Below, piece after piece: positions 15,361 through 24,311 of a stretch of 64,000 nt of DNA. This DNA comes from Streptomyces atratus (GTDB lineage Bacteria; Actinomycetota; Actinomycetes; Streptomycetales; Streptomycetaceae). The stretch lies in assembly GCF_014648655.1 (NCBI RefSeq), contig NZ_BMRN01000039.1:1-64000 (forward strand), in the 5' to 3' direction. The position numbers were made by a program, and so were the translations under genes. The notes under the pieces are model-generated. The model searched no databases. It was not told the DNA's origin and saw only the letters and a program-made list of their open reading frames with translations. Numbering within the stretch: position 1 is the stretch's first letter; each line of letters starts with the position of its first letter.

Positions 15361-17634
15361 TTGAGATCGAAGCGAAGAATCTGGCTCACGGCTGCCCTGG
15401 CCACGTCCGCCGTGGCGGGCGTCCTGGTCTTCGAGGGGGTGACGGGCAACTCCTCGGTGGACGCCGACGCCAAGCCCGGCCCGGCCAAGGCCGACGTGCA
15501 CGCGACTGCGCTGAAGGTCGACGGCGACGGCACCTCGGCCACTCTCGGCAAGCGGGACACCAAGCCGTTCAGCATGCTGGGCATCACCTGGACCGACCCT
15601 GCGGCCAAGGTCACCGGAGCCGTGGAGGTACGGACCAGGTCCGCCGCCAACGGGAACTGGACGTCCTGGCTGCCGCTCGAAACCGAGGTCGACGGGCGCA
15701 CGGAGACCGGTCGGTCCGGCGTACGAGGGAGCACCGAGCCGCGCTGGGTGGGCCCCTCCAACGGTGTCGAGGTACGGATCAACGCAGGCGGCAAGGTCTC
15801 CGCGAAGCTGCCCGCGGGGCTGCGGCTGGACACCGTGGACCCGGGCCGGAGCGGCACCCTGAACGCGGACCCGGCCGCCTTCGCCGCCGACATCCCCGCG
15901 GCCGACCCCTCGGCCGATCCGTCGGACCCGGCCGCAACCGAGCCGCCCGCGCCGAACGACAGCACCGAACCGCCCGCCGAGGTCATACCGTCCGCCCCGG
16001 CGTCACCGAGCCCTTCCGACACGGCCACGGTGGAGCCCGCTCCCCCGGTGAGCCCGAGTCCCTCCGCGCCCGCGAGTTCGTCCCCGGCCGCGACCCTGCC
16101 GCCCGCGCCGCCGTCGACCGTGCCCAAGCCGCCCATCACCTCGCGTGCGGGCTGGGGCGCCGACGAGTCGATGAGCCCTGAGGCGCCGGAGTACACCGAC
16201 ACCATCAAGGCCGTCTTCGTCCACCACACCGCGGGGACCAGCAACTACTCGTGCGCCGACTCCGCGGCGATCGTGCGCAGCGTGTACGCGTACCACGTCA
16301 AGAGCAACGGCTGGAAGGACATCGGCTACAACTTCCTGGTCGACAAGTGCGGGACGATCTTCGAGGGCCGTAAGGGCGGGGTGGACCGGCCGGTCTTCGG
16401 TGCGCACACCTACGGCTTCAACCGGCAGACGGCCGGCATCTCGGTCATCGGTACGTACACGGACTCGGCCGCCCCGAGCGCGGTGACCACCTCGGTGGCC
16501 CGGATCGCCGCGTGGAAGCTCGGCCAGTACAAGGGCAACCCGACGGGCAGCACCATGCTCACCGCGGGCGCCACCGGCAGCAACCTCGCCGGCACCAAGT
16601 TCACCGCCGGTACGCAGTACTCCTTCAAGCAGATCTCCGGCCACCGCGACGGCTTCGCGACCGAATGCCCCGGCACCAAGCTGTACGGGCAGCTGCCCGC
16701 GATCCGCAGCCTCGCCGCGGGTCCGGTCACCGGACTGGCCATCAAGTCGGTGACCGGCGCCGGGCTCTCGGGCACGACGTACTACACCAAGTCCACGGTC
16801 ACCGTGGGCTGGTCGGCGACCACCCCGAGCGCGTTCATCTCCAAGTACGAGCTGCTGGTCGACGGCAAGTCCGTCGCCACCACCACGGGCACCGCCACCT
16901 CCGCCAAGGCCACGCCGGCCGTCGGCAGCCACCAGGTCCAGGTCCGCGCCACCCACCAGTCGGGCAAGGTCACCACGTCCGCCGCGGCCACCGTGGTCGC
17001 CGACCAGACGGCGCCCGCCTTCACCACCAAGCCGAACCTGGCCCTGCGCACCGGCACGGTGAACACCACGGCCGTCCCCGTCACCCTGAAGTGGAAGGCC
17101 GCCGACGCCGCTTCGCTCAAGGAGGTCAGGCTCACCGCCCCCCTCGCCAAGACCTACGGCCCGACGACCACCAGCGCCTCGCACACCGCGAAGTCGGGTG
17201 TGGCGACCAGCTGGGCCATGACCGCGTACGACCAGGCGGGCAACACCGCCGCCGCATCGGTCTCCGGCACGCCGGTCATCGTCCAGGAGAGCTCGGCGAC
17301 GAAGACGGGCACCTGGACGACGAAGTCCTCGTCCAGCTACCTCGGCGGCAAGTCGTACTCCAGCTCGTCGAAGAGCGCGAGCCTGAGCTGGACGTTCACC
17401 GGCCGCTCGGTCGCCCTGGTGGCCTCCAGGGCTGCCACCTCCGGCCAGGTGTACGTCTATGTGGACGGCGTGAAGGTGTCCACGACGGACCTGAAGTCCA
17501 GCACCACCAAGTACCGCGACGCGCTGTGGACGAAGAGCTGGTCGAGCAGCGCCAAGCACACCGTCAAGATCGTCGTCGTGGCCACATCGGGCCGGCCGAC
17601 GGTCACCACCGACGGCATCGTGTACCTGAAGTGA
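15361..17634 (+). CDS. Secreted PGRP-type N-acetylmuramoyl-L-alanine amidase
   Basis: A 757-residue exported protein starting at TTG 15361, with GGGG just upstream and an immediate basic-hydrophobic signal peptide (RSKRRIWLTAALATSAVAGV). A jelly-roll-like N-terminal part and a Pro/Ser/Ala linker (about 180-255) precede the PGRP/amidase_2 domain at about 260-455. There, VHHT and SGHRDGFATECPG provide the zinc-binding His, His and Cys. Two Ig-like domains follow, then a Ser/Lys-rich beta domain with a W-T-F-T-G motif that may bind the wall. It should cut the stem peptide from muramic acid outside the cell. The 196 bases upstream hold no gene. Confidence 0.88.
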   Translation: MRSKRRIWLTAALATSAVAGVLVFEGVTGNSSVDADAKPGPAKADVHATALKVDGDGTSATLGKRDTKPFSMLGITWTDPAAKVTGAVEVRTRSAANGNWTSWLPLETEVDGRTETGRSGVRGSTEPRWVGPSNGVEVRINAGGKVSAKLPAGLRLDTVDPGRSGTLNADPAAFAADIPAADPSADPSDPAATEPPAPNDSTEPPAEVIPSAPASPSPSDTATVEPAPPVSPSPSAPASSSPAATLPPAPPSTVPKPPITSRAGWGADESMSPEAPEYTDTIKAVFVHHTAGTSNYSCADSAAIVRSVYAYHVKSNGWKDIGYNFLVDKCGTIFEGRKGGVDRPVFGAHTYGFNRQTAGISVIGTYTDSAAPSAVTTSVARIAAWKLGQYKGNPTGSTMLTAGATGSNLAGTKFTAGTQYSFKQISGHRDGFATECPGTKLYGQLPAIRSLAAGPVTGLAIKSVTGAGLSGTTYYTKSTVTVGWSATTPSAFISKYELLVDGKSVATTTGTATSAKATPAVGSHQVQVRATHQSGKVTTSAAATVVADQTAPAFTTKPNLALRTGTVNTTAVPVTLKWKAADAASLKEVRLTAPLAKTYGPTTTSASHTAKSGVATSWAMTAYDQAGNTAAASVSGTPVIVQESSATKTGTWTTKSSSSYLGGKSYSSSSKSASLSWTFTGRSVALVASRAATSGQVYVYVDGVKVSTTDLKSSTTKYRDALWTKSWSSSAKHTVKIVVVATSGRPTVTTDGIVYLK

Positions 17635-17677
17635 CCGAAGCAGCCGAAGCATCCGCGTGAGGCATTCGCATGACCCC

Positions 17678-17704
17678 CTGCCCCCGGCACTCCGCCGGGG
17701 GCAG
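17678..17704 (+). terminator. Terminator after the amidase
   Basis: An 11-base perfect stem, CTGCCCCCGGC pairing with GCCGGGGGCAG, around a 5-base loop. It starts 43 bases after the amidase stop. Confidence 0.75.
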
Positions 17705-17761
17705 GACGCGTTCGGGGTCACCCTTGCTTCGAGCGGACTCGAAGGCGTTGGCTTGGTGCCC

Positions 17762-18757
17762 ATGAAGTACACGCAGCTCGGACGCACCGGACTCAAGGTC
17801 AGCCGCCTCGTCCTCGGCACCATGAACTTCGGCCCGCAGACCAATGAGGTGGACAGCCACGCCATCATGGACGCGGCGCTGGACACGGGCTTGAACTTCT
17901 TCGACACGGCCAATGTCTATGGGTGGGGTGAGAACAGGGGCCGTACCGAGGAGATCATCGGCACCTGGTTCGCCAAGGGCGGCGAACGCCGCGACAAGGT
18001 GGTCCTGGCCACCAAGATGTACGGGAACATGGCCGCCGACGGCGAGGCCTGGCCCAACCACGACAAGCTCTCCGCCGTGAACATCCGACGCTCGGTCGAC
18101 GCGTCGCTGAAGCGGCTCCAGACGGACTACATCGACCTCTACCAGTTCCACCACGTCGACCGGAACACCCCCTTCGAGGAGATCTGGCAGGCGATCGACG
18201 TCCTGGTCCAGCAGGGCAAGATCCTCTACGCGGGCTCGTCGAACTTCGCCGGTTACAAGATCGCCCAGGCCAATGAACTGGCCGCCAGGCGCGGCTCGTT
18301 GGGCCTGGTCAGCGAGCAGTGCATCTACAACCTGATGGAACGCCGCGCCGAGATGGAGGTCATCCCGGCCGCGCAGGAGTACGGCCTCGGCGTCATCCCG
18401 TGGTCCCCGCTGCACGGCGGCCTGCTGGGCGGTGTGCTGAGGAAGGAGCGCGAGGGCACGGCAGGGCGTCCGGCCTCCGGCCGCAGCGCGGACGCGCTGC
18501 GGAACTCGGCGCAGCGCGAGAAGATCCAGGCGTACGAGGACCTGCTCGACAAGCACGGCCTGGAGCCGGGCGAGGTCGGCCTGGCGTGGCTGCTCGCACA
18601 GCCGGGGGTGACGGGGCCGATCGTCGGACCGCGCAACCAGGAGCAGTTGGACTCGGCGCTGCGGGCGCTGGAGCTGGAACTCTCCGCGGAGGTGCTGGCG
18701 TCGCTGGACGAGATCTTCCCGGGTCCGGGTCCGTCGCCGGAGGCGTTCGCCTGGTGA
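17762..18757 (+). CDS. Aldo/keto reductase
   Basis: A 331-residue (beta/alpha)8 oxidoreductase of the AKR superfamily, using NADPH to reduce carbonyls. It opens MKYTQLGRTGLKVSRLVLGT, the typical AKR start. The catalytic Asp and Tyr lie in NFFDTANVYGWGENR, the Lys in VLATKMYG, and the His in QFHHVDRN. Cofactor loops appear near the C-terminus (GVTGPIVGPRNQEQLDSAL). A longer frame begins upstream, but ATG 17762 matches the family start, and a terminator lies just before it. Substrate unknown. Confidence 0.88.
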   Translation: MKYTQLGRTGLKVSRLVLGTMNFGPQTNEVDSHAIMDAALDTGLNFFDTANVYGWGENRGRTEEIIGTWFAKGGERRDKVVLATKMYGNMAADGEAWPNHDKLSAVNIRRSVDASLKRLQTDYIDLYQFHHVDRNTPFEEIWQAIDVLVQQGKILYAGSSNFAGYKIAQANELAARRGSLGLVSEQCIYNLMERRAEMEVIPAAQEYGLGVIPWSPLHGGLLGGVLRKEREGTAGRPASGRSADALRNSAQREKIQAYEDLLDKHGLEPGEVGLAWLLAQPGVTGPIVGPRNQEQLDSALRALELELSAEVLASLDEIFPGPGPSPEAFAW

Positions 18758-18790
18758 GGACGGCCTGACGGACTGTCCGTCCGATACGTA

Positions 18791-18841
18791 CGGGCCGCCG
18801 CCGCCCCGTCCCCGTTCGGGGGCGAGGGCGACGGCGGCCCG
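18791..18841. terminator. Bidirectional terminator between convergent genes
   Basis: A long GC-rich inverted repeat: CGGGCCGCCGCCG pairs with CGACGGCGGCCCG (one mismatch), with further inner pairing around CCCCGTTCGGGG. It sits between the convergent reductase and PadR genes. Confidence 0.75.
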
Positions 18842-18854
18842 TTGTGTGTCCGCG

Positions 18855-19385
18855 TCAGAGCGAGGCGTCGAGTTCCTTGAGCGTCTCATCGAGCCAGCTC
18901 AGCTCCGCCTGGCTGGTCGCACGGGCGATCCTCAGCAGACCCTGCCGGAACGGGTCCTCGAACGTCTCGGCGCCGAGGGGCTGCTCGCCCTCGTAGAAGA
19001 AGCTGCTCGGCTCCTCCAGGAACGTGAGCCGGCGCCGCAGCACCTCCGCCTGCTCGGCCGGGGACGCCAGATGGCGCAGGAAGGCGAGGACGGTGAACCA
19101 GCGGTTCTCGTCACTGATGTCCGTCTCGTCGGCCTCCCGCAGCCGGCGCCGCAGCTCCTCGCGCCCCGGCTCGGTCAGGGTCAGCGTGTGGCGGGGGGCG
19201 GCCCTGCTGCCCGGCTCCGTCCGGCGCTCCAGCCATCCGGCTCGCTCCAGGCGCTTGATCGCCGGGTACAGCGTGCCGTCCGCGATGGGGCGGACGTGTC
19301 CGGTGAGGTGGGCGACCCGACGCTTCAGCTCGTAGCCGTGCAGCGGCTGTTCGTACAGAAATCCCAGGATGGCCAGTTCCAGCAT
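18855..19385 (-). CDS. PadR family transcriptional regulator
   Basis: A 176-residue regulator. The winged helix opens LELAILGFLYEQPLHGYELK and includes the PadR wing GTLYPAIKRLERAGWL. The C-terminal half is the long helical dimerisation part. A frame extends ten codons further upstream, but ATG 19385 has GGAGG at a good distance and matches the family start. It is divergent from an alpha/beta hydrolase with a likely operator between them, so it probably represses that gene and itself. Confidence 0.87.
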   Translation of the reverse strand: MLELAILGFLYEQPLHGYELKRRVAHLTGHVRPIADGTLYPAIKRLERAGWLERRTEPGSRAAPRHTLTLTEPGREELRRRLREADETDISDENRWFTVLAFLRHLASPAEQAEVLRRRLTFLEEPSSFFYEGEQPLGAETFEDPFRQGLLRIARATSQAELSWLDETLKELDASL

Positions 19386-19408
19386 GCAAGCATCCTCCCC
19401 CATGGCGT

Positions 19409-19430
19409 TATACATAGATGCCGATATATA
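19409..19430. promoter_or_regulatory. Candidate PadR operator
   Basis: An AT-rich imperfect palindrome, TATACAT ... ATATATA with an 8-base spacer, in an otherwise GC-rich region between the divergent padR and hydrolase genes. The position suits autorepression plus control of the hydrolase. Confidence 0.45.
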
Positions 19431-19472
19431 GTCTCGCCGAGGTCATCGATGGTGGGGTACGGAGGAGGAAAC

Positions 19473-20249
19473 ATGCAGAACGCTCAGGTGACGGCCGACG
19501 GTGCGCGCATCCGGTGGGTGGAGCTCCCCGGCCGCCCCGGCACGTCCCGTACCAGGGTCTATCTGCACGGGCTCGGGGCCTCGTCCGGCCCGTACTTCAC
19601 CGCGAGCGCCGTGCATCCCCTGCTGGCCGACAGCCGGTCGCTGCTCATGGACCTGCTCGGCTTCGGAATCAGCGACCGCCCCACGGACTTCGGCTACACC
19701 ATGGAGGAGCACGCCGACGCGGTGGCGGCGGCGCTGAAGACGGCCGACGCGTACGACTCGGACGTGGTCGCGCACAGCATGGGCGGCGCGGTGGCCATCG
19801 TGCTCGCGGCACGCCACCCGCAGCTGGTGGCCCGGCTGGTGCTGGTCGACGCCAATCTGGACCCGGTCGCCCCGGACCCGGCCCGGCCGGGCAGCAGCGG
19901 TCTCGCCCGGTACACGGAGGAGGAGTTCCTGGCCGGCGGCCTGGAGGAAGTACGCGACCGAGTGGGGCCCCACTGGTGGGCAACCATGCGCCTCGCGGGC
20001 CCCGAGGCACTGCACCGCACCGCCGTGCATCTCGCCCGCGGGACGACGCCGACGATGCGCGAGCTACTGCTGGACCTGAAGATTCCGCGTACGTATCTGC
20101 GCCCCCGGGACAACGGACCGCTGCCCGGCGAGGAATCGCTGATCGAGAACGGGGTGCGGGTCGTGGCGGTCCCGGACTGCGGGCACAACATCATGCTGGA
20201 CAACCCGGAGGCGTTCGCCAAGGAGACGGCGTCGGCCGTCAACGCCTGA
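19473..20249 (+). CDS. Alpha/beta hydrolase
   Basis: A 258-residue alpha/beta-hydrolase fold enzyme. The oxyanion region is YLHGLGASSG (about 29-38), the nucleophile elbow AHSMGGA (Ser near 100), and the catalytic His lies in PDCGHNIMLDNP near the end. ATG 19473 has GGAGGAGG directly upstream; a frame open further upstream overlaps padR and is spurious. The divergent PadR regulator suggests induction by a phenolic or other small molecule. Its substrate cannot be read from sequence. Confidence 0.85.
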   Translation: MQNAQVTADGARIRWVELPGRPGTSRTRVYLHGLGASSGPYFTASAVHPLLADSRSLLMDLLGFGISDRPTDFGYTMEEHADAVAAALKTADAYDSDVVAHSMGGAVAIVLAARHPQLVARLVLVDANLDPVAPDPARPGSSGLARYTEEEFLAGGLEEVRDRVGPHWWATMRLAGPEALHRTAVHLARGTTPTMRELLLDLKIPRTYLRPRDNGPLPGEESLIENGVRVVAVPDCGHNIMLDNPEAFAKETASAVNA

Positions 20250-20640
20250 GACGGAGGGGTGCGCGCCGGACGCGCCGGGCCCACGCTCGCGCCCTTGGGT
20301 CGGTTCGTACCGCTCCTGGTCGGAGCCCTTGCCGCGGTCATGGGCTTCTTCACCCGGCCGACGATCGTCGCACGTCGCCGCGGGGTTGCGGGCGCGGCAA
20401 TCAGCGCGGCCCCGGCCTCCTGCAACGAGGCCCGCCGAGGCACCGACGAGGCACCGCCCACCAGGCGTACCACGAGATCCGGGCACAGGCAGAACGCCAG
20501 GTGCCGATCCCATCACCCGATGATGCGTGGCGGCCGGGACGACCGGACGAGGAGGGCGCACGCCTCCACCGCCCACTTGCGCGCCGGCCGCTGCGGCGTC
20601 TTCGCAGCCGGATCGGCCGCCTGAGACACCGCCGCCGACG
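20250..20640. other. Gene-free stretch
   Basis: About 390 bases downstream of the hydrolase. Frames on both strands are Arg/Ala/Gly-rich with no credible start site or recognisable domain. It could be decayed coding sequence, but I cannot support any gene in it. Confidence 0.3.
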
Positions 20641-20730
20641 TCACGCTCCGACGGCGGCTGCCACGGCGACGACGACGAACATCAGCACGAGGGCGGCGGC
20701 CATGATGCGGTTTCTGGTCTTCGGATCCAC
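20641..20730 (-). CDS. Very small single-helix membrane protein, 29 aa
   Basis: The minus strand reads a GTG start then DPKTRNRIMAAALVLMFVVV and AVAAAVGA before TGA. That gives a short basic N-terminus followed by one clean transmembrane helix, with alternating codon use typical of real genes. GGAGG lies immediately before the GTG, too close for normal use, so the message may be leaderless or start at another codon. Similar tiny proteins recur in Streptomyces genomes as I remember them. It lies just downstream of the ThpR gene on the same strand. Confidence 0.5.
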   Translation of the reverse strand: MDPKTRNRIMAAALVLMFVVVAVAAAVGA

Positions 20731-20752
20731 CCTCCGAGCGTAACCGCCCGTC

Positions 20753-21325
20753 TCAGTGACCCAGCGACCAGGATGCGATCACCTCGTACCGCGGCTGCTC
20801 GCCCCGCACCCCGGCGACCGGCAGGTTGCTGCGTACGAGGGCGAGCTCACCGACCTCCCACGGGGTGCCCTCGAAGCCTCCGAGAGCCTCGACGAAGGGG
20901 CGCAGGTCGGCGTCGGTGCGGCTGCGGGCGAGGGTGAGGTGCGCGCTGTAGCGGCGGTGCTCCTCCATCGGGATGCCGGTGCGGCGGGCGGCGGCGTCGG
21001 CTCGTTCGGCCAGAAGCCGCAATGTGTCGATCCCGCCCGCGGCCCCCGCCCACAGCGCCCGCCCGCCGAACCGGCCGGCGCCGTGGATGCGCAACGGGAA
21101 GGGATCAGTACGGTGGGCCGCCCGTTCGAGGCGCGCATGCAGCTCGGGCAGCACCTCCTCGTCCACGGACCCGAGGAACGCGAGCGTGAAGTGCCAGCTG
21201 GGCGTACCGGTCCAGCGCAGTTTCCCGGCACCGGGGAGCGCGCGCAGCGGGTCGACGGCGCGGCGCAGTTCCTGGATCGCATGGTCGGGCGGCGACACGG
21301 CGACAAAGAGTCTGAGGCGGCTCAT
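20753..21325 (-). CDS. thpR: RNA 2',3'-cyclic phosphodiesterase (2H family)
   Basis: A 190-residue 2H phosphoesterase. The two catalytic HxTx motifs are HFTL at residues 45-48 and HLTL at 129-132, the correct spacing for LigT/ThpR. It hydrolyses 2',3'-cyclic phosphate ends of RNA to 2'-phosphates and is cytoplasmic. ATG 21325 is the natural start (MSRLRLFVAV). Confidence 0.9.
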   Translation of the reverse strand: MSRLRLFVAVSPPDHAIQELRRAVDPLRALPGAGKLRWTGTPSWHFTLAFLGSVDEEVLPELHARLERAAHRTDPFPLRIHGAGRFGGRALWAGAAGGIDTLRLLAERADAAARRTGIPMEEHRRYSAHLTLARSRTDADLRPFVEALGGFEGTPWEVGELALVRSNLPVAGVRGEQPRYEVIASWSLGH

Positions 21326-21425
21326 GGGCCGAGTGTCGCACCGTAACGGCGTGTCCCGGGCTCCGTGCGTATCGTTGTACTACGCGGCTGCCCGCGCCCG
21401 TGCGGCAGCGGGGAGGAGCGGCACG

Positions 21426-22010
21426 ATGACCGTCGTGGACACCGACAGGATCGAGATGGCCGACATCAGCGACGAGCGCACTCTGGACATGATGTTCGAG
21501 TGGCTTGAGCCCACCCCCGAGGGATTCAAGGTCGAGATCGTCGAGGGGAACATCTACATGTCGCCACAGCGGCGCACACACTGGCGGATCATTCTCGACA
21601 TCATCGAACAGTTGCGCGAAAGGTATCCGCGGGAGAGTTTGCTGTCCGACGTGCGTATCGACTTCCCGGGCCTCCTCAACGGCTTCGCTTGCGACGTGGT
21701 CGCCCTGGCCGAGGGCGCCACCGAGGACGCCAACGGCCGCTGCCGCTACCAGGACATCGAGTTCGTGGCCGAGGTGATCTCCAAGAACACCGCCGCCAAC
21801 GACTACGGGGCGAAGAAGGCCACGTACGCCACGGCCGGCGTACCCGTGTACGTCATCGTCGACCCGTACACCGGCACGTGGCATCTCCACACGCTCCCGA
21901 AGGGCGACGAGTACCGCAGCGTGCTGAGCCTCGACTTCGGCACCCCGATCGACCTCACCGCGACCCTTGTGGGCCTCACCTTGGAGACGGGCGAGTTCCC
22001 CCGCGACTGA
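21426..22010 (+). CDS. Uma2 family (DUF820) putative endonuclease
   Basis: A 194-residue protein of the Uma2 family, a PD-(D/E)xK fold. The key acidic residues are in FACDVVALAEG and EFVAEVISKNT, the expected Asp and Glu-x-x positions. The Lys is displaced as in other family members. ATG 21426 follows GGGGAGGAG. These genes are numerous in Streptomyces and cyanobacteria and their role is unsettled. It ends at a very strong hairpin. Confidence 0.85.
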   Translation: MTVVDTDRIEMADISDERTLDMMFEWLEPTPEGFKVEIVEGNIYMSPQRRTHWRIILDIIEQLRERYPRESLLSDVRIDFPGLLNGFACDVVALAEGATEDANGRCRYQDIEFVAEVISKNTAANDYGAKKATYATAGVPVYVIVDPYTGTWHLHTLPKGDEYRSVLSLDFGTPIDLTATLVGLTLETGEFPRD

Positions 22011-22013
22011 CAT

Positions 22014-22063
22014 ACGTGCCACGGGCCCCGACCGGTATCCACCGGTCGGGGCCCGTGGCACGT
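22014..22063. terminator. Strong bidirectional terminator hairpin
   Basis: A perfect inverted repeat with 23-base arms (22014-22036 and 22041-22063) around the 4-base loop ATCC. It lies between the convergent uma2 and MFS genes and is followed by GTTTTG on the plus strand. Confidence 0.85.
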
Positions 22064-22079
22064 GTTTTGCGGCCGGCCC

Positions 22080-23414
22080 TCAGGCCGCCGTGGCCAGCTC
22101 TTCGCGCGGGACGAACCGCACGTGCGGGCGGCCCGGGCGAAGGTCGACCTTGAGGCGGAGGCCGCCCACGCGGGCCAGCATGAAGCCGACGCCGAGTGCG
22201 GCCACCAGTGAGAACGCACCGCCGACCACCATGCCCGTACGGACCCCGTAGGCGTCGCTGACCCAGCCGATGATCGGGGCGCCCACCGGCGTACCACCGG
22301 CGAAGACCATCATGTACAGGCTCATGACCCGGCCGCGCATCGCCGGGTCGGCGGCCATCTGGACGCTCGTGTTCGCGCTGATGTTGGTCGTCAGGCCGAT
22401 CATGCCGATCGGGACCAGCAGGATCGCGAAGAGCCAGACGGACGGCGACAGGGCCGCGACGATCTCCAGCAGACCGAAGGCCGTGCCCGCGGCCACCAGC
22501 ATCCGCAGCCTCGAGGAGCGGCGACGGGCGGCGAGCAGGGCGCCGGCGAGGGAGCCGGCCGCCATGAGGATGTTGAAGAACGAGTACATCCCGGCGCCGC
22601 CGTGGAAGATCTCGTCCGCGAAGGCCGTGAGCCAGATCGGGAAGTTGAACCCGAACGTGCCGACGAAGCCGACCAGGACGATCGGCCAGATCAGCTCGGG
22701 GCGGCCGGAGACATAGCGCAGGCCCTCCCGCAGCTGCCCCTTGGCACGCGGCACGACGGTGGCCTTGTGCAGCTCGCTCGTACGCATCAGCATCAGGCCG
22801 ACCAGCGGGGCCGCGAAGGACAGACCGTTGAACATGAAGGCCCAGCCGCTGCCGACCGTGGTGATCAGGACACCCGCGACGGCGGGGCCGATGAGCCGGG
22901 CGGACTGGAAGTTCGCCGAGTTGAGACTGACCGCGTTCCGCAGCTGGGCGGGGCCGACCATCTCGGAGACGAACGACTGGCGGGCCGGGTTGTCGACGAC
23001 CGTCACCATGCCGAGCAGGAACGCGATGAGGTAGACGTGCCACACCTGGACGACACCGGAGAGCGTGAGCACCGCGAGGGCGATCCCGCACAGGCCGAGA
23101 GCCGCCTGGCTGACGAGAAGAAGCTTCCGCTTCGGGAGACGGTCGGCGATGACGCCGCCGTACAGGCCGAAGAGAAGCATCGGAAGAAACTGGAGGGCCG
23201 TGGTGATGCCGACGGCGGTGGCGGACCCGGTGAGGCTCAGGACGAGCCAGTCCTGCGTGATGCGGGACATCCAGGTACCGGTGTTGGAGATCACGGCGCC
23301 CGTGGCGAACAGGCGGTAGTTACGGATCTTCAGCGACGAGAAGGTCCCGCCGGGCTTGCTCTCGTGGGTGGAAGTCGGTGCGGGGGCGGAGTCTGCTCCG
23401 GATCCCGTACTCAA
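22080..23414 (-). CDS. MFS transporter, DHA3/EntS-like
   Basis: A 444-residue membrane protein with about 12 hydrophobic segments and the loop signature GGVIADRLPKRKLLL. The sequence FATGAVISNTGTWMSRITQD and the conserved VTVVDNPARQSFVSEMV are typical of the DHA3 (EntS/enterobactin exporter-like) group. The frame is open upstream, but TTG 23414 with GAGGAGG nine bases before it fits best. A MarR gene lies upstream in the same direction, separated by 95 bases. Probably a drug or siderophore exporter; substrate not determined. Confidence 0.85.
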   Translation of the reverse strand: MSTGSGADSAPAPTSTHESKPGGTFSSLKIRNYRLFATGAVISNTGTWMSRITQDWLVLSLTGSATAVGITTALQFLPMLLFGLYGGVIADRLPKRKLLLVSQAALGLCGIALAVLTLSGVVQVWHVYLIAFLLGMVTVVDNPARQSFVSEMVGPAQLRNAVSLNSANFQSARLIGPAVAGVLITTVGSGWAFMFNGLSFAAPLVGLMLMRTSELHKATVVPRAKGQLREGLRYVSGRPELIWPIVLVGFVGTFGFNFPIWLTAFADEIFHGGAGMYSFFNILMAAGSLAGALLAARRRSSRLRMLVAAGTAFGLLEIVAALSPSVWLFAILLVPIGMIGLTTNISANTSVQMAADPAMRGRVMSLYMMVFAGGTPVGAPIIGWVSDAYGVRTGMVVGGAFSLVAALGVGFMLARVGGLRLKVDLRPGRPHVRFVPREELATAA

Positions 23415-23509
23415 AAGGGTTCGCCTCCTCGGGCGTATACATTTCGCTGACTGACGGGATGCGGCGGTGCGGGCGGTGCGCCGGCTGTGGTCCGGCGCGG
23501 TCGGCCCCG

Positions 23510-23950
23510 CTACAGGTGGGCGAGCTTCTCCAGCACGGGCGCCGCCTTGCGCAGCGTCTCCCACTCTTCCTCGTCCAGGCCCTCGGCGAGGGTGGTCAGC
23601 CAGGCGTTCCGCTTGGAGCGGCTCTCTTCGAGCATGGCTTCCGCCTGTTCGGTCTGGCTGACCATCTTCTGGCGACGGTCATCGGGGTGCGGTTCCAGTC
23701 TGACCAGTCCCTTGGCTTCCAGCAGCGCGACGATGCGAGTCATCGATGGAGGCTGCACGTGCTCCTTGCGGGCCAGCTCACCGGGCGTGGCCGAACCGCA
23801 GCGGGCGAGCGTGCCGAGCACCGACATCTCGGTGGGGCTCAGCGACTCGTCGACGCGCTGGTGCTTCAGGCGTCGGCCGAGCAGCATCACGGCGGAGCGA
23901 AGGGAGCTCACGGCGGCCGCACTGTCGCCGTCGTGGATCAGGTCAGGCAT
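23510..23950 (-). CDS. MarR family regulator upstream of the MFS gene
   Basis: A 146-residue MarR protein. The recognition part reads ELARKEHVQPPSMTRIVALL and the wing is LVRLEPHPDDRRQKMVSQT with the conserved DDRR. It runs in the same direction as the MFS gene and probably controls it. The bases upstream (23955-23980) are AT-rich and include GTAATGAGTTAC on the minus strand, a weak dyad that could be its operator. Confidence 0.87.
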   Translation of the reverse strand: MPDLIHDGDSAAAVSSLRSAVMLLGRRLKHQRVDESLSPTEMSVLGTLARCGSATPGELARKEHVQPPSMTRIVALLEAKGLVRLEPHPDDRRQKMVSQTEQAEAMLEESRSKRNAWLTTLAEGLDEEEWETLRKAAPVLEKLAHL

Positions 23951-24095
23951 GTTTATTAGCGTAACTCATTACCTACCCTAAAGACCATTCGTGTTACACG
24001 CGCGAGAGCCACCTCACCCAATCGATCACCCGAACGAGTGAGTTGGATCCGGAAAGTGACGCCAAAAGACCTCGTGGGCCGTAACCCTGCTTGCC

Positions 24096-24311
24096 ATGGG
24101 ATCGACTGTGCTCAGCCTGCGGATAGACGGTGAGCTGCTCGACCGGCTCAGGCAGCATGCCGCCAAACGCGGAATGAGCGTCCAGGACTATGTCGTCCGG
24201 ACGCTCATTCGCGATGACTTCGACGAGCGCTTCAAGGCGGCCGTCGACGAGACGGAGAAGTTCTACGGCTCGGAAGGGACCGCAGGGATCAGGGCGGAAG
24301 AGGTCACGTGA
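24096..24311 (+). CDS. Ribbon-helix-helix (CopG-like) DNA-binding protein
   Basis: A 71-residue protein. The N-terminal strand STVLSLRIDGELLDRLRQHA and helix KRGMSVQDYVVRTLIRDDF form a ribbon-helix-helix domain as in CopG-type antitoxins. A short acidic tail follows. There is no toxin gene beside it; its 3' end overlaps the convergent NCS2 permease gene by eight bases. It may be an orphan antitoxin or stand-alone regulator. Confidence 0.7.
   Translation: MGSTVLSLRIDGELLDRLRQHAAKRGMSVQDYVVRTLIRDDFDERFKAAVDETEKFYGSEGTAGIRAEEVT

Noticed and set aside
16003-17913. Open minus-strand frame of about 636 codons
   Set aside because: Antisense to the amidase; Gly/Arg/Ala-rich composition without domains.
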